From positions 124,001 to 188,000 of the forward strand of contig NZ_MCUN01000012.1 in the NCBI RefSeq assembly GCF_002873455.1: a stretch of DNA of 64,000 bases, given 5' to 3'. The notes below the pieces were generated by a model. It was not told the DNA's origin and searched no databases. It saw nothing but the letters and a program-made list of their open reading frames with translations. Shown piece after piece: positions 36,029 through 45,200 of this stretch. Position 1 is the stretch's first letter. The number at the start of each line of letters is the position of its first letter. Origin of the DNA: Vibrio splendidus. GTDB taxonomy: Bacteria; Pseudomonadota; Gammaproteobacteria; Enterobacterales; Vibrionaceae. The translations under genes and the position numbers were made by a program.

Positions 36029-37270
36029 CTAGCTTCGGCATATCTCTGCCAGTGTCGTCAACCGACGCTTTGACTCTTTCACATAAGGATTGGTTTGATC
36101 CCATGCGTAGCCAGCCAAAATTGAGCACACCATCTGTTTAATCTTCGGGTTTGGATCTTGATAAAAAATCACATCCTGTAAGGTACCTGAGTACCACCCT
36201 TCAACATACGTTCTAAAGGTGTTTACACCAACCATCAGCGCATCCGCATAATCACGGTCCCAATCAACCTTCTCACCATTGAGCTGCTTTTCCACGCACT
36301 CAACCGCAAACTGAGCCGACTTCATGGCAATTGTCACGCCTGATGAAAACACAGGATCAAGGAACTCACCGGCATTGCCCAAGAGCGCATACTTGTCTGT
36401 TGCAAGGTGTTTTACGTTGGCAGAATAACCACCAATTTCGCCCGCAAGGTTCGGGTACTCTGCATTTGCCAGTATCTCAGCCAAACCCGGCTCTTCTGTT
36501 GCCAGTTGCTTAATCGCGGCAATCTTGTCTTCTGGGTATGATTCAAAGAACTTAGGCTCTCCGACAATACCAAACGAAGACACACCGTTACTAAACGGGA
36601 TCAACCAATACCAAACATCAGGGTTGGTTGGGTGCACCGAGATTAGAATTTTGTTGCGGTCATATTCAAGGTCTGTCTCCGTCGCTGAAATATGATCGTT
36701 AATGTGCGTAAAAATAGCTTTGCGTGGAGGAAGCGATGATGGCTCTTCTAAATCAAGCATCTTCGGTAACACGCGACCGAAGCCACTACCATCCAGCACA
36801 TATTGCGCATCGAGCTGATAGCGTTCTCCATCAAGCACTTGTACGTCTAAAATGGTGCTGTCTTCAGTGAAGTTAATGCCCATCAACTCATGTTGATAAT
36901 CAATGGCAACACCTTGCGCCTCGGCAGTGTCTGCTAACACCTTATCAAAGACGCCTCGTTGAACCTGAAACGTCGTTCCCGGCCCAGCAGAGAACTTATC
37001 TTCAAAATTAAACGCGGTGTACACACCATTTTTACGAAAAGCAGCACCATCTTTAAATTGGAAATTAGCGTCAGCCACCGCTTCGCTCATCCCTGCTTGT
37101 TCAATCACTTCCATACAAGCAGGTAATAGGCTTTCGCCAATAGAAAAGCGCGGGAAAAGGCTCTTTTCAATCACTCGAACATCGATGCCTTTTTTATGAA
37201 GCAAAGACGCGGCAATAGACCCTGATGGCCCAGCTCCGATGATCACTACTTGAGTTGACAGTTTTTTCAT
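36029..37270 (-). CDS. Flavin-dependent halogenase-like oxidoreductase of the APE cluster
   Basis: The 413-residue product is a FAD-binding protein of the tryptophan-halogenase/geranylgeranyl-reductase superfamily. Motifs seen: FAD site GAGPSG (12-17), 'RFSIGESLLP' (41-50), Lys73 in 'QFKDGAAF' where FAD halogenases often carry the catalytic Lys, and WYWLIP (220-225), which fits the halogenase signature WxWxIP. A second FAD motif 'LLGNAGEFLDPVFSSGV' lies near residue 295. It may halogenate or otherwise oxidise the aromatic head or polyene; this is inferred. It is the last gene of a leftward trio with the methyltransferase and a lipoprotein. Confidence 0.85.
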   Translation of the reverse strand: MKKLSTQVVIIGAGPSGSIAASLLHKKGIDVRVIEKSLFPRFSIGESLLPACMEVIEQAGMSEAVADANFQFKDGAAFRKNGVYTAFNFEDKFSAGPGTTFQVQRGVFDKVLADTAEAQGVAIDYQHELMGINFTEDSTILDVQVLDGERYQLDAQYVLDGSGFGRVLPKMLDLEEPSSLPPRKAIFTHINDHISATETDLEYDRNKILISVHPTNPDVWYWLIPFSNGVSSFGIVGEPKFFESYPEDKIAAIKQLATEEPGLAEILANAEYPNLAGEIGGYSANVKHLATDKYALLGNAGEFLDPVFSSGVTIAMKSAQFAVECVEKQLNGEKVDWDRDYADALMVGVNTFRTYVEGWYSGTLQDVIFYQDPNPKIKQMVCSILAGYAWDQTNPYVKESKRRLTTLAEICRS

Positions 37271-37295
37271 TAATTTAAGCCATGTTTGTTATTTT

Positions 37296-38369
37296 TTATT
37301 GCGCGCCAGCTTTCAATTCAAGAAGCGTATGACCAAGGCCGATATCGTCGGTACGGGTCACCACTTCAAAGCCAGCTTCTTCAACGATCTCTAAGAAATC
37401 TTCGCTGCGGTAAAAACGGCTGTTGCCGTTGGCCAAGCAAGTGAAGTAAAGCGACGTCGCGTTTAAGCTATAAGAAGCCGCATCGTATTTCTGTGCATCC
37501 CAAAACAGTTCAAGGATATAGACCGTCGCCTCTTCTGACATATGAGAGCGAACACGCTTTAATATGCTCAGAATTTCCATTGGCGAGAAGCAATCAAGGA
37601 ACTGGCTCATCCACCACACATCCGCGCCTGTCGGCAACGCTTGTTGTTTATCGAGCATATTGGCTGGGAATGGCGTCACTCGGTCTTGATGGCCATGTTG
37701 TGTCGCATTTGCCATTGCCATTTCTAGTTGTTGTGGCAAGTCGACAATCGTTATCTCAACATCTGAGTCGTGATTGCAACACTGCATCGCCCACTTCCCC
37801 GTGTTACCGCCGATATCCACCAGCGATTTAGGTTTCTTACTGAAGACCTTCTCAAGTAAAACAGGGAAAGAACGATCTGAATAGAAGTGATCAAACTTGA
37901 ACCAGCTTTCTTTTGCTTTCTCTGGCAGTTGAGATAAGCCTTGGTAAATAGTTTCCCAGTCACCCAGCTCTTTCAAACCCGCAGGTGTACCTTCTTCAAT
38001 CGCTTCAGTTAGATGCATCATCGCGGCGTAACAAACATCGGCAGTAAAATCCATGTTTGCGTTAGTCATGCCATCATGCAAAAGATAGAAGCCAAGGTTC
38101 GCCATTTTATAGTTGGGCATATCCCAAGTAACAATATGAGCACTTAACGCCATATCGAGCAGTACTTTGACGCCGTACTCGGATACGCCCGTAATTTCAG
38201 AGAGTTTCTCTGCTGGTAAACCATCATTGCCTGCGTCATCCAACGCTTTCAAGATATCTAAATCACGAAGTGTACGAGCAGTATGAAAAACAATAGGAGC
38301 GAAAGACAACTTTTGCGCTTCTGTTTTTGCTTCTAACGCATTGAATGGATCTAATTTATATTCCGACAC
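37296..38369 (-). CDS. SAM-dependent methyltransferase of the APE cluster
   Basis: The 357-residue product has an N-terminal winged-helix dimerisation domain (about 25-110, 'LSEITGVSEYGVKVLLDMA') and a class I SAM-binding domain with motif I 'SLVDIGGNTGKWAMQ', the layout of the O-methyltransferase/CrtF family. In known aryl polyene clusters a methyltransferase (apeB by gene order) modifies the aromatic head group; which atom is methylated here cannot be told. The start codon is GTG with AGG upstream. It lies 25 bases before the flavoprotein gene. Confidence 0.87.
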   Translation of the reverse strand: MSEYKLDPFNALEAKTEAQKLSFAPIVFHTARTLRDLDILKALDDAGNDGLPAEKLSEITGVSEYGVKVLLDMALSAHIVTWDMPNYKMANLGFYLLHDGMTNANMDFTADVCYAAMMHLTEAIEEGTPAGLKELGDWETIYQGLSQLPEKAKESWFKFDHFYSDRSFPVLLEKVFSKKPKSLVDIGGNTGKWAMQCCNHDSDVEITIVDLPQQLEMAMANATQHGHQDRVTPFPANMLDKQQALPTGADVWWMSQFLDCFSPMEILSILKRVRSHMSEEATVYILELFWDAQKYDAASYSLNATSLYFTCLANGNSRFYRSEDFLEIVEEAGFEVVTRTDDIGLGHTLLELKAGAQ

Positions 38370-38398
38370 GAAAAACCTAACTTTAAAATAATAGAGGG

Positions 38399-38788
38399 TT
38401 ACTCTGCAGCCATTTGTGCAAGCTTGCGTTTAATATCAACGTTTAAGTTATTCACCCAACGGTTGTAATTACGGTGTATTTCACCATCGTCATACTTCAA
38501 ATTCTCTGATTCAACGTAAAGAATAGAGTAAAACTTGTCACTATAAGGAATTTCAACCACCGCATGGTGGGAACGAACATACAGTTCTGCACGGATCAAG
38601 CCAGGCTTTATTTCTGAAACCAACCAACCTCGATTTTCAGCAGACTCATAAATAGCTGATTTCACCTGTTTACTTTGAAGATTCAGTGCAACTGGAGTAT
38701 CCTCAACATTCATTACAGGCTGGACACGTCCACACCCTGCAAGAACGAATATGAATAACATTGAAACTGCTATTTTTAGTAATTTCAT
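38399..38788 (-). CDS. Small lipoprotein of the APE cluster
   Basis: The 129-residue precursor has a clear lipoprotein signal ('MLFIFVLAGC', Cys19) and a compact mature domain with 'VKSAIYESAENRGWLVSEI' and a possible strand-rich middle. No enzyme motif is seen. It lies at the divergent promoter region facing the main APE operon and by order may match apeA. Its role is unknown; lipoproteins in this cluster suggest an outer-membrane task. Confidence 0.8.
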   Translation of the reverse strand: MKLLKIAVSMLFIFVLAGCGRVQPVMNVEDTPVALNLQSKQVKSAIYESAENRGWLVSEIKPGLIRAELYVRSHHAVVEIPYSDKFYSILYVESENLKYDDGEIHRNYNRWVNNLNVDIKRKLAQMAAE

Positions 38789-38860
38789 TTTAATTCCTTA
38801 TCTGTGTTTATTTATAAGCACGCATAGTATTTAGTTAGACCCAAAGCAAATCAATACTCT

Positions 38861-39610
38861 ATGTCAAATCAATCCCAATTAATGTCGTTTAATATTGAGA
38901 AATGGTCTGCAAATTCTGCGGGGCTCAATTCCGATGCCGAATGGCAAACATGGAGCACGAATTTAGATTGGCCACAAGATGGCTCAACTGAATTTAAAGC
39001 GATCCCGCCGATGATGCGCCGCCGAATGAGCCTGCAAAGTAAGCTTGCCGTCCAAACCGCATTAACGCTATTAAAAGACACCCCGATTGACTATCTGGTT
39101 TTTGCCAGCCGACATGGTGAACTGCACCGAACTGCCACATTGATTCAGTCGATACTCGAAGGTGACGATGCCTCTCCAATGGCGTTCTCGCAGTCGGTAC
39201 ATAATACCGCAGCGGGCCTAACCACCATTGCAGCTAAAGCTCCGATTCCACTGACCTCAATCGCCGCAGGGCAAGATACTTTCCATAACGCCCTGATTGA
39301 AGCCTACCTTTACCTTCACCAATATCCGTTACAACGTGTGCTAGTGATTGACTTCGACCAACCTTTACCTGAGCTCTACCAAGAATACGAAACACAGCAC
39401 TATGCTGATTATGCTCTGGGCTTACTAATCACTGCGGGCGATGAATATTCTATCTCTAGAACAATAGAAACCAATCAGTCATTATCCGAGTTACCGCAAG
39501 GCCTACAAACGCTGCAATATATCCTTTTGGAGACACCGCGTTGGACAATTACAGGCAAAAATCAAACTTGGTCGTGGACAAATAACGCCAAATCAGGAAC
39601 ACAAAGGTGA
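38861..39610 (+). CDS. apeC: Beta-ketoacyl synthase-like chain-length-factor protein
   Basis: The 249-residue product resembles the N-terminal half of ketosynthases ('NTAAGLTTIAAKAPIPLTSIAAGQDTF', in part 'LTSIAAGQDTFHNALIEAYLYL') but the nucleophile position is not Cys and it is far shorter than the usual 400 residues. In aryl polyene systems such a protein pairs with a full KS to set chain length. It is the first gene of the rightward operon, 72 bases from the divergent lipoprotein gene; promoters for both directions must lie in that gap. Confidence 0.85.
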   Translation: MSNQSQLMSFNIEKWSANSAGLNSDAEWQTWSTNLDWPQDGSTEFKAIPPMMRRRMSLQSKLAVQTALTLLKDTPIDYLVFASRHGELHRTATLIQSILEGDDASPMAFSQSVHNTAAGLTTIAAKAPIPLTSIAAGQDTFHNALIEAYLYLHQYPLQRVLVIDFDQPLPELYQEYETQHYADYALGLLITAGDEYSISRTIETNQSLSELPQGLQTLQYILLETPRWTITGKNQTWSWTNNAKSGTQR

Positions 39611-40377
39611 GCAAAGTCGACCAATATTGGCGAGTATTCGCGACAGGGCTTTGCTTCACCATATTCGGTTTAGGTGGCTTAGTTCTCAGCTTTTTGATCT
39701 TGCCGTCGATCGCGTTCACCACATCAAACACCATTCAAAGAGAGCTTAAGGCTCAACGACTGATTCGCTTCTCATTCAATGCGTTTTGCCAGATCATGAA
39801 GTTCACTGGTGCGATTGATTATCGAATTGATGGTGCCGAACTGCTACGTGAAGATCGTAATTGCATCATCGTTGCCAACCACCCGAGCTTAATCGACTAT
39901 GTGCTAATCGCCTCTCAACTTCCTCAATGTGATTGCCTCGTCAAAGCGGCAATATGGGAAAACCCGTTTATGAAGAGGATTGTTAAAGCGGCGGGTTACA
40001 TACCCAATCAAGCACCTGACGATCTTTTAGAACGTTGTGAAGAACGCTTTTCACGTGGCAATGTCCTGCTAATTTTTCCAGAAGGCACTCGCACAACGCC
40101 GGGAATTGAACCATCCTTACAACGTGGTGCGGCACAAATTGCCACTCGAACACAAACCGATTTACGCGTGATTCATATTACGGTTTCTCCGACATTCTTA
40201 ACGAAAGAGAAAAAATGGTATCAAGTTCCTGCTACGAAACCCTTTTTTCATATCGCGGTGAAAGGTAAAATAGAAGTCGCACCATTTATTGAGAATGCAA
40301 ATAACTTAACTTCGGCAGCAAGACGCCTTAATCATCATCTTGCACATACTATTTTCCCTTCCGAAGAAAACATTTAG
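39607..40377 (+). CDS. Membrane lysophospholipid-type acyltransferase
   Basis: The 256-residue product has an N-terminal hydrophobic helix (about 13-40), the acyltransferase HX4D motif 'NHPSLID' (His92, Asp97) and 'FPEGTRTTPG' near residue 158, the signatures of the PlsC-like family. It may transfer an acyl or aryl-polyene chain to a lipid carrier; that is inferred. GTG start overlaps the stop of the preceding gene (GTGA). By order it matches apeD. Confidence 0.88.
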   Translation: MSKVDQYWRVFATGLCFTIFGLGGLVLSFLILPSIAFTTSNTIQRELKAQRLIRFSFNAFCQIMKFTGAIDYRIDGAELLREDRNCIIVANHPSLIDYVLIASQLPQCDCLVKAAIWENPFMKRIVKAAGYIPNQAPDDLLERCEERFSRGNVLLIFPEGTRTTPGIEPSLQRGAAQIATRTQTDLRVIHITVSPTFLTKEKKWYQVPATKPFFHIAVKGKIEVAPFIENANNLTSAARRLNHHLAHTIFPSEENI

Positions 40378-40481
40378 CAAATCAATAAGAAACAGGCGAT
40401 ATCAGCATTTCGAAAATACATCGCATAATGTAGAATCGCCCCCTTAAAGCAGCATTTAGATAAAGCATTAAGTAGGCCAAA

Positions 40482-40742
40482 GTGGAAACATTACACAACG
40501 AACTGAAACAACTGATCATCGACGCATTGAACCTTGAAGACATGAGCATTGATGAAATTGAAACGGAAGCTCCACTATTTGGTGATGGACTTGGACTAGA
40601 TTCTATTGATGCACTTGAGCTTGGCCTTGCTATCAAGAAAAAGTACAACATTGTTATCGATGCCGATGATTCAAACACTCGACAGCACTTCTCGTCGGTT
40701 GAAAATCTAGCGAATTACATCTCTTCTCAAACGAACAACTAG
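40482..40742 (+). CDS. apeE: Acyl carrier protein 1 of the APE cluster
   Basis: The 86-residue acidic helical protein carries the phosphopantetheine attachment site 'GLGLDSIDALELG' with Ser41. It would hold the starter or growing chain. The start codon is GTG with AGG upstream. It is followed after 10 bases by a second ACP; paired, non-identical ACPs are a feature of aryl polyene clusters. Confidence 0.9.
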   Translation: METLHNELKQLIIDALNLEDMSIDEIETEAPLFGDGLGLDSIDALELGLAIKKKYNIVIDADDSNTRQHFSSVENLANYISSQTNN

Positions 40743-40752
40743 ACAGATCTTT

Positions 40753-41010
40753 ATGACACAAGCTAACCAACAAGAAGTATACAACCAGGTTAAAGATGCG
40801 CTTATTGAGCTGTTTGAGCTTGATGCTGAAGATATCACTCCTGAAGCACACCTTTATCTCGATCTAGACCTAGACAGCATTGATGCCGTTGATTTGGTCG
40901 TTCACTTACAGAACGTCACAGGTAAGAAGATCAAGCCTGAAGAGTTCAAAGCAGTACGCACCGTTAATGACGTTGTGGAGTCTGTGGTTGAACTATTGAA
41001 GGACGCATAA
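40753..41010 (+). CDS. apeF: Acyl carrier protein 2 of the APE cluster
   Basis: The 85-residue protein has 'LDLDLDSIDAVDLVVHL' with the phosphopantetheinyl Ser42. It differs clearly from the first ACP in its N- and C-terminal helices, so the two probably have different partners. Its stop overlaps the next gene's start (TAATG). Confidence 0.9.
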   Translation: MTQANQQEVYNQVKDALIELFELDAEDITPEAHLYLDLDLDSIDAVDLVVHLQNVTGKKIKPEEFKAVRTVNDVVESVVELLKDA

Positions 41011-41567
41011 TGCGTCCTCTGCTGACTTTACTGTCGGCAATCATACTTTTCACTTATCCAATAGCGGTTTACTTTGGACTCAACAAGTTTGGCCTACAAA
41101 CCGTTGGTATCGTCTTAGCCGCTATCTTTGCTGTCCGTATTTTCACCGGCGGTCAGGCTAAAATCAAAGAGCTAAAACACTTAGCTTGGATCAGTGGAAG
41201 TGCCGGAATTGTTCTGCTGGCACTAGGATTAACCTTCAAGCAGCATGGCTGGTTAACCTATTATCCCGTCATCGTTAATGTTTGTATGTTGGCTGTATTC
41301 GCTTCAAGCCTATGGCAACCTCAAACAATTATCGAGCGTCTTGCTCGTCTCCAAGAACCTGAACTTCCACAAAGTGGCGTTGATTACACACGAAAAGTCA
41401 CCAAAGTTTGGTGCCTGTTCTTTGTTATCAATGGCTCTATCGCTCTTTACACCTGCTTCCAACCTCTTGAAATATGGACCCTATACAATGGCTTACTCAG
41501 CTATGTATTCGCCGGATTACTTTTTGCAGGAGAGTGGGTAGTAAGACAGCGCATTCGTCAGAGTTAA
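41010..41567 (+). CDS. Multi-span inner-membrane protein of the APE cluster
   Basis: The 185-residue product is mostly hydrophobic, with about five or six membrane spans (for example 'LLTLLSAIILFTYPIAVYFGL' near the start and 'KVWCLFFVINGSIALYTCF' near residue 130; shown in part). I see no catalytic motif. It matches by order the membrane protein apeG and could bring the soluble PKS to the membrane or help transfer the product. Confidence 0.83.
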   Translation: MRPLLTLLSAIILFTYPIAVYFGLNKFGLQTVGIVLAAIFAVRIFTGGQAKIKELKHLAWISGSAGIVLLALGLTFKQHGWLTYYPVIVNVCMLAVFASSLWQPQTIIERLARLQEPELPQSGVDYTRKVTKVWCLFFVINGSIALYTCFQPLEIWTLYNGLLSYVFAGLLFAGEWVVRQRIRQS

Positions 41568-41573
41568 ATTGTT

Positions 41574-42956
41574 ATGACCCAAACCGTCTCTTACACTTCC
41601 TTGTCTGAACTTCTCAGTCAGAACAGATCGCCTGATTCTATTGTCTGCTTTGACGACAATAGCGAGATTACGTGGCAAACATTTAACGACGACTTATCTC
41701 GACTCGTACACCTTTTATCTTCACCCCCTTTTCAACGAGTCGCGATTTGTACCCAAGACGGCTACCTATTTTCGATAGCATTTTTGGCGTGTGCAGCAGC
41801 TAACAAACACATCATCTTACCGGGTAACTACCAACCTTGTGCACTTGCTGAGTTAAGTGAACAGTTTGATTGCCTGCTAGTTGATGACTCGATTGGCGAA
41901 GTTGAGGTGAGTGACGTTCGCAATATCCAAACCTTATTAGACACCGAAACACGAGAGCCTCTAACCTATAATCTTCCCGCCATTGATTTAGCAGCAATCC
42001 AATTGACCCTATTTACTTCAGGTTCAAGCGGTACACCGAAGGCAATCCATAAAACACTAGAACACCTAGATATTGAAACAGCTCAGCTAGATAAGAACTG
42101 GGGAGAATTGCTCAGAGGTAATCGAGTTCACAGCACCGTCTCGCACCAACATATCTATGGTTTGTTGTTTAGAATCTTATGGCCGCTATGCTCTGGCGTT
42201 CCATTTGCTCGACACAATCTTGAGTACCCTGAACAAATCCTATCTCACGCTAACAAACAGAGCGTGCTGATCAGTAGCCCAGCTCTACTCAAACGATTAA
42301 AGCATGAGACCAATACCGCGCAGCTTGCTGGTGTGTTCTCTTCAGGTGGCCCGTTACCCACTGAATCGGCTCACCAATCACAGAATCTGCTTGGTCATTT
42401 ACCTATTGAGGTTTTTGGCAGCACAGAAACTGGTGGCATCGCATTTCGCCAGCAAGAGAGCGCTCAAACACCTTGGCAACTTTTCGACTGTATTGAGGCA
42501 AGTCTCAACAGTGAGAATTGCATTAAGTTATTGTCGCCCTACATTGATAACAATAACTGGTATCAAACCGCCGATGAGTGCGAAATGGTCTCGGAGAATC
42601 AATTTATATTGAAAGGCCGAACCGACCGAGTGATCAAGATAGAAGAAAAACGAGTATCACTGGTTGAAGTCGAAAAGCGACTTGAGCAACTGCCTTGGAT
42701 AAGTGAATGTGTCGTCATTCCATTTGAAGAACCGGAGCGCTTAATCTTGGCGTCGGTTTTGGTATTATCAGAGGAAGGCCAAGCGACTCTCTCCACCATG
42801 AGTAAAGGTAAATTCTGGTTGATGCTGCGTTCAGAACTTAGAAAATGGTTAGAACCGATCGCTATCCCAAGAAAATATCGCATTGTTGATGAGATTCCAC
42901 TCAACAGCCAAGGTAAGCGACTAACCTCTCATATCGAACAGCTCGTAAAATCATAG
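41574..42956 (+). CDS. apeH: AMP-dependent aryl-acid ligase
   Basis: The 460-residue product is an adenylate-forming enzyme with the P-loop-like A3 motif 'TSGSSGTPK' (148-156), 'EVFGSTETGGIAFRQ' (A5) and 'ILKGRTDRVIKIEEKRVSLVEVE' (A8, in part). It should activate the aromatic starter acid and load it on an ACP. The nearby ammonia lyase could supply its substrate. It follows the membrane protein gene by 6 bases. Confidence 0.9.
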   Translation: MTQTVSYTSLSELLSQNRSPDSIVCFDDNSEITWQTFNDDLSRLVHLLSSPPFQRVAICTQDGYLFSIAFLACAAANKHIILPGNYQPCALAELSEQFDCLLVDDSIGEVEVSDVRNIQTLLDTETREPLTYNLPAIDLAAIQLTLFTSGSSGTPKAIHKTLEHLDIETAQLDKNWGELLRGNRVHSTVSHQHIYGLLFRILWPLCSGVPFARHNLEYPEQILSHANKQSVLISSPALLKRLKHETNTAQLAGVFSSGGPLPTESAHQSQNLLGHLPIEVFGSTETGGIAFRQQESAQTPWQLFDCIEASLNSENCIKLLSPYIDNNNWYQTADECEMVSENQFILKGRTDRVIKIEEKRVSLVEVEKRLEQLPWISECVVIPFEEPERLILASVLVLSEEGQATLSTMSKGKFWLMLRSELRKWLEPIAIPRKYRIVDEIPLNSQGKRLTSHIEQLVKS

Positions 42957-43045
42957 AAACCGCTGATCGTATTTTACACTGAGGTTATCTTTTTATATTT
43001 TTGTCACAACACCCATTTTCAGCCCAAGGATTCTAAGCACACGCT

Positions 43046-43408
43046 ATGGATAAGAGAAAACCAAACGTCATTGCTGTTGACACTGCAGAGAAAGAATCGA
43101 CCCTGACACTCCATATTACTGGAGACATCACCGATTTTAAGGGGCACTTCAAGAGCTTTCCTATTCTTCCTGGTGTTACACAGATTGATTGGGCACTTCA
43201 CTACGCAGTCCAAGAACTGAGTGTCCCTGGTTTTTTTAAAGGCATGGAAGTCATCAAATTCCAAGAACCGATCCTGCCAGACTCGACCATACAGTTGTCA
43301 CTCAAGTGGGACGCTGACAAAGACAAACTTAGCTTTAGTTACACCTCAAACAACGGCGAACAGATTCACTCTTCAGGCAAAATGAAGCTGGGAGAGAAAA
43401 GTGAATAG
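43046..43408 (+). CDS. apeI: Hot-dog dehydratase (FabA/FabZ type)
   Basis: The 120-residue single-domain protein has the hot-dog motif 'GHFKSFPILPGVTQIDWA', equivalent to the GHFPxxPxxPGV signature of FabA/FabZ; the His is present. It should dehydrate 3-hydroxyacyl-ACP intermediates in polyene formation, perhaps with the second dehydratase further on (52176-52640). It overlaps the next gene by 8 bases. Confidence 0.88.
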   Translation: MDKRKPNVIAVDTAEKESTLTLHITGDITDFKGHFKSFPILPGVTQIDWALHYAVQELSVPGFFKGMEVIKFQEPILPDSTIQLSLKWDADKDKLSFSYTSNNGEQIHSSGKMKLGEKSE

Positions 43409-45200
43409 CGCTGAGGCTGTTTCTCAACACGCACTTGAAGAAAGCAACTACAAGGCTTGCTTCCTAATTCCGTGCTTTAACCACGGTGCAACCATGCCAA
43501 CTGTGGTCTCATCACTTCTTAATTTCAAACTTCCTATCATTATTGTTGATGATGGCAGTGAACTCGCGACCAAACAGTTTCTGACTCCACTTGCCGATAG
43601 CCCAAGCGTGACTTTGGTAACACTTGATCACAACCAAGGCAAAGGCGGCGCGGTAAAAGCGGGCATTAAGCGAGCGCAAGAGCTCGGCTTTAGTCATGCC
43701 ATTCAGATTGATGCTGATGGGCAGCATGACCTAGACGCCCTACCCGCATTAATCCAAGCTTCACAAACTAAGCCCCTGCACCTTATCTCTGGTCAGCCTG
43801 TCTATGATGAGAGCGTGCCTAAGGCAAGGCTCTACGGACGCTACGCGACACATATCTGGGTATGGATAGAAACCCTATCTCTCTCGATTAAAGACAGCAT
43901 GTGTGGCTTTAGAGCGTATCCAATCGATAAGACGCAAACCGTACTGAATAAATACGATGTCGGTTCGAGAATGGACTTTGATATCGAGATTCTGGTTCGC
44001 CTGTATTGGGAAGGCTGCGATATCGACTTCGTTGAAACGCGTGTTATCTACCCAGAAAATGGTATCTCTCATTTCGATGCACTGTGGGACAACGTAAAAA
44101 TCAGTTGGATGCACACAAGACTGTTCTTCGGCATGCTGCCAAGAGCACCAAAACTGATCGCTCGTCATTTCAAATCCGATTCTGTTAAAAGTGGGCAAAA
44201 CCAAGATTCCTTGGCTGAACCACACAAGAACGAGTCAGAACAACCCCATTGGTCTCGCACTCAAGAGCGCGGCACAGTATTAGGCATCAAACTGTTATTG
44301 GCCGTTTACACCCTGTTAGGCCGAGGCGTATTTAATCTTATTTTGCGCGGTGTGATGCGTTACTACCATCTAACGGGTAAGCGTGCGCGAAACGCCTCAG
44401 AACAGTACCTATTTCAGCTTAAGGCATACGCTGAGCAACAGAATATTGAGTTACCAGCTGAATTAACCAGTTATAACCATCTTCTTTCGTTTGGTCATAC
44501 GATGCTAGATAAGTTAGCGGCATGGAAAGGCGATTTCTCGGTAGATAACCTGACGATTCATGGCCAAGACCAATTCGAAAGCATGGTGGAAAACCAACAA
44601 GGTGTGCTGATTCTAGGGTCTCACCTTGGCAATATCGAACTGTGCCGCGCTTTAGGTCGCAGACACTCGAACATCAAAATCAATGCGCTGGTATTCACAG
44701 AGCACGCTGAACGTTTTAATTCAGTGATGAAAGCGGTCAACCCGCTGTCTGATTTAAACCTGATTCAAGTAACTTCAATGGGGCCAGACACCGCCATCTT
44801 GTTGCAACAGAAGCTGGAGCAAGGCGAATGGATTGTGATTGTTGGTGATAGAACTTCCACCAGCAAAGAGAGCCGTTCAGTATGGGCTGAGTTCTTGGGT
44901 AAGGAAGCCCCCTTCCCTCAAGGGCCATTTATGTTAGCCTCGATTCTCAAAGCGCCAGTATTCCTATTATTTGGGCTACGTGACGACTCACAATCTAAGC
45001 CGCACTTTAATGTCTATTTCGAGCATTTTAGCGACAAGATCGAGCTGCCAAGAAAGACTCGCGAACAATCTTTACAGCAAGTCGTGCAAAAATACGCAAA
45101 TCGACTTGAGCACTACACACTGAAAGCACCGCTTCAGTGGTACAACTTTTTTAATTTTTGGACATTGAGCAAGCACCATGACGAAAAAGAATCCAAATAG
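43401..45200 (+). CDS. GT2 glycosyltransferase-acyltransferase fusion protein
   Basis: The 599-residue product joins two enzymes. Residues about 18-245 are a GT2 glycosyltransferase ('IIIVDDGSE'; DxD motif D104-A-D106). Residues about 290-595 are an LpxL/HtrB-like acyltransferase with HX4E motif 'SHLGNIEL' (His408, Glu413) and 'IVGDRTS'. A hydrophobic segment joins them (about 293-318). It could build a sugar-lipid carrier and attach an acyl or polyene chain; this is inferred. By order it matches apeJ. GTG start, GGGAG upstream; its end overlaps the ammonia-lyase start. Confidence 0.88.
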   Translation: MNSAEAVSQHALEESNYKACFLIPCFNHGATMPTVVSSLLNFKLPIIIVDDGSELATKQFLTPLADSPSVTLVTLDHNQGKGGAVKAGIKRAQELGFSHAIQIDADGQHDLDALPALIQASQTKPLHLISGQPVYDESVPKARLYGRYATHIWVWIETLSLSIKDSMCGFRAYPIDKTQTVLNKYDVGSRMDFDIEILVRLYWEGCDIDFVETRVIYPENGISHFDALWDNVKISWMHTRLFFGMLPRAPKLIARHFKSDSVKSGQNQDSLAEPHKNESEQPHWSRTQERGTVLGIKLLLAVYTLLGRGVFNLILRGVMRYYHLTGKRARNASEQYLFQLKAYAEQQNIELPAELTSYNHLLSFGHTMLDKLAAWKGDFSVDNLTIHGQDQFESMVENQQGVLILGSHLGNIELCRALGRRHSNIKINALVFTEHAERFNSVMKAVNPLSDLNLIQVTSMGPDTAILLQQKLEQGEWIVIVGDRTSTSKESRSVWAEFLGKEAPFPQGPFMLASILKAPVFLLFGLRDDSQSKPHFNVYFEHFSDKIELPRKTREQSLQQVVQKYANRLEHYTLKAPLQWYNFFNFWTLSKHHDEKESK

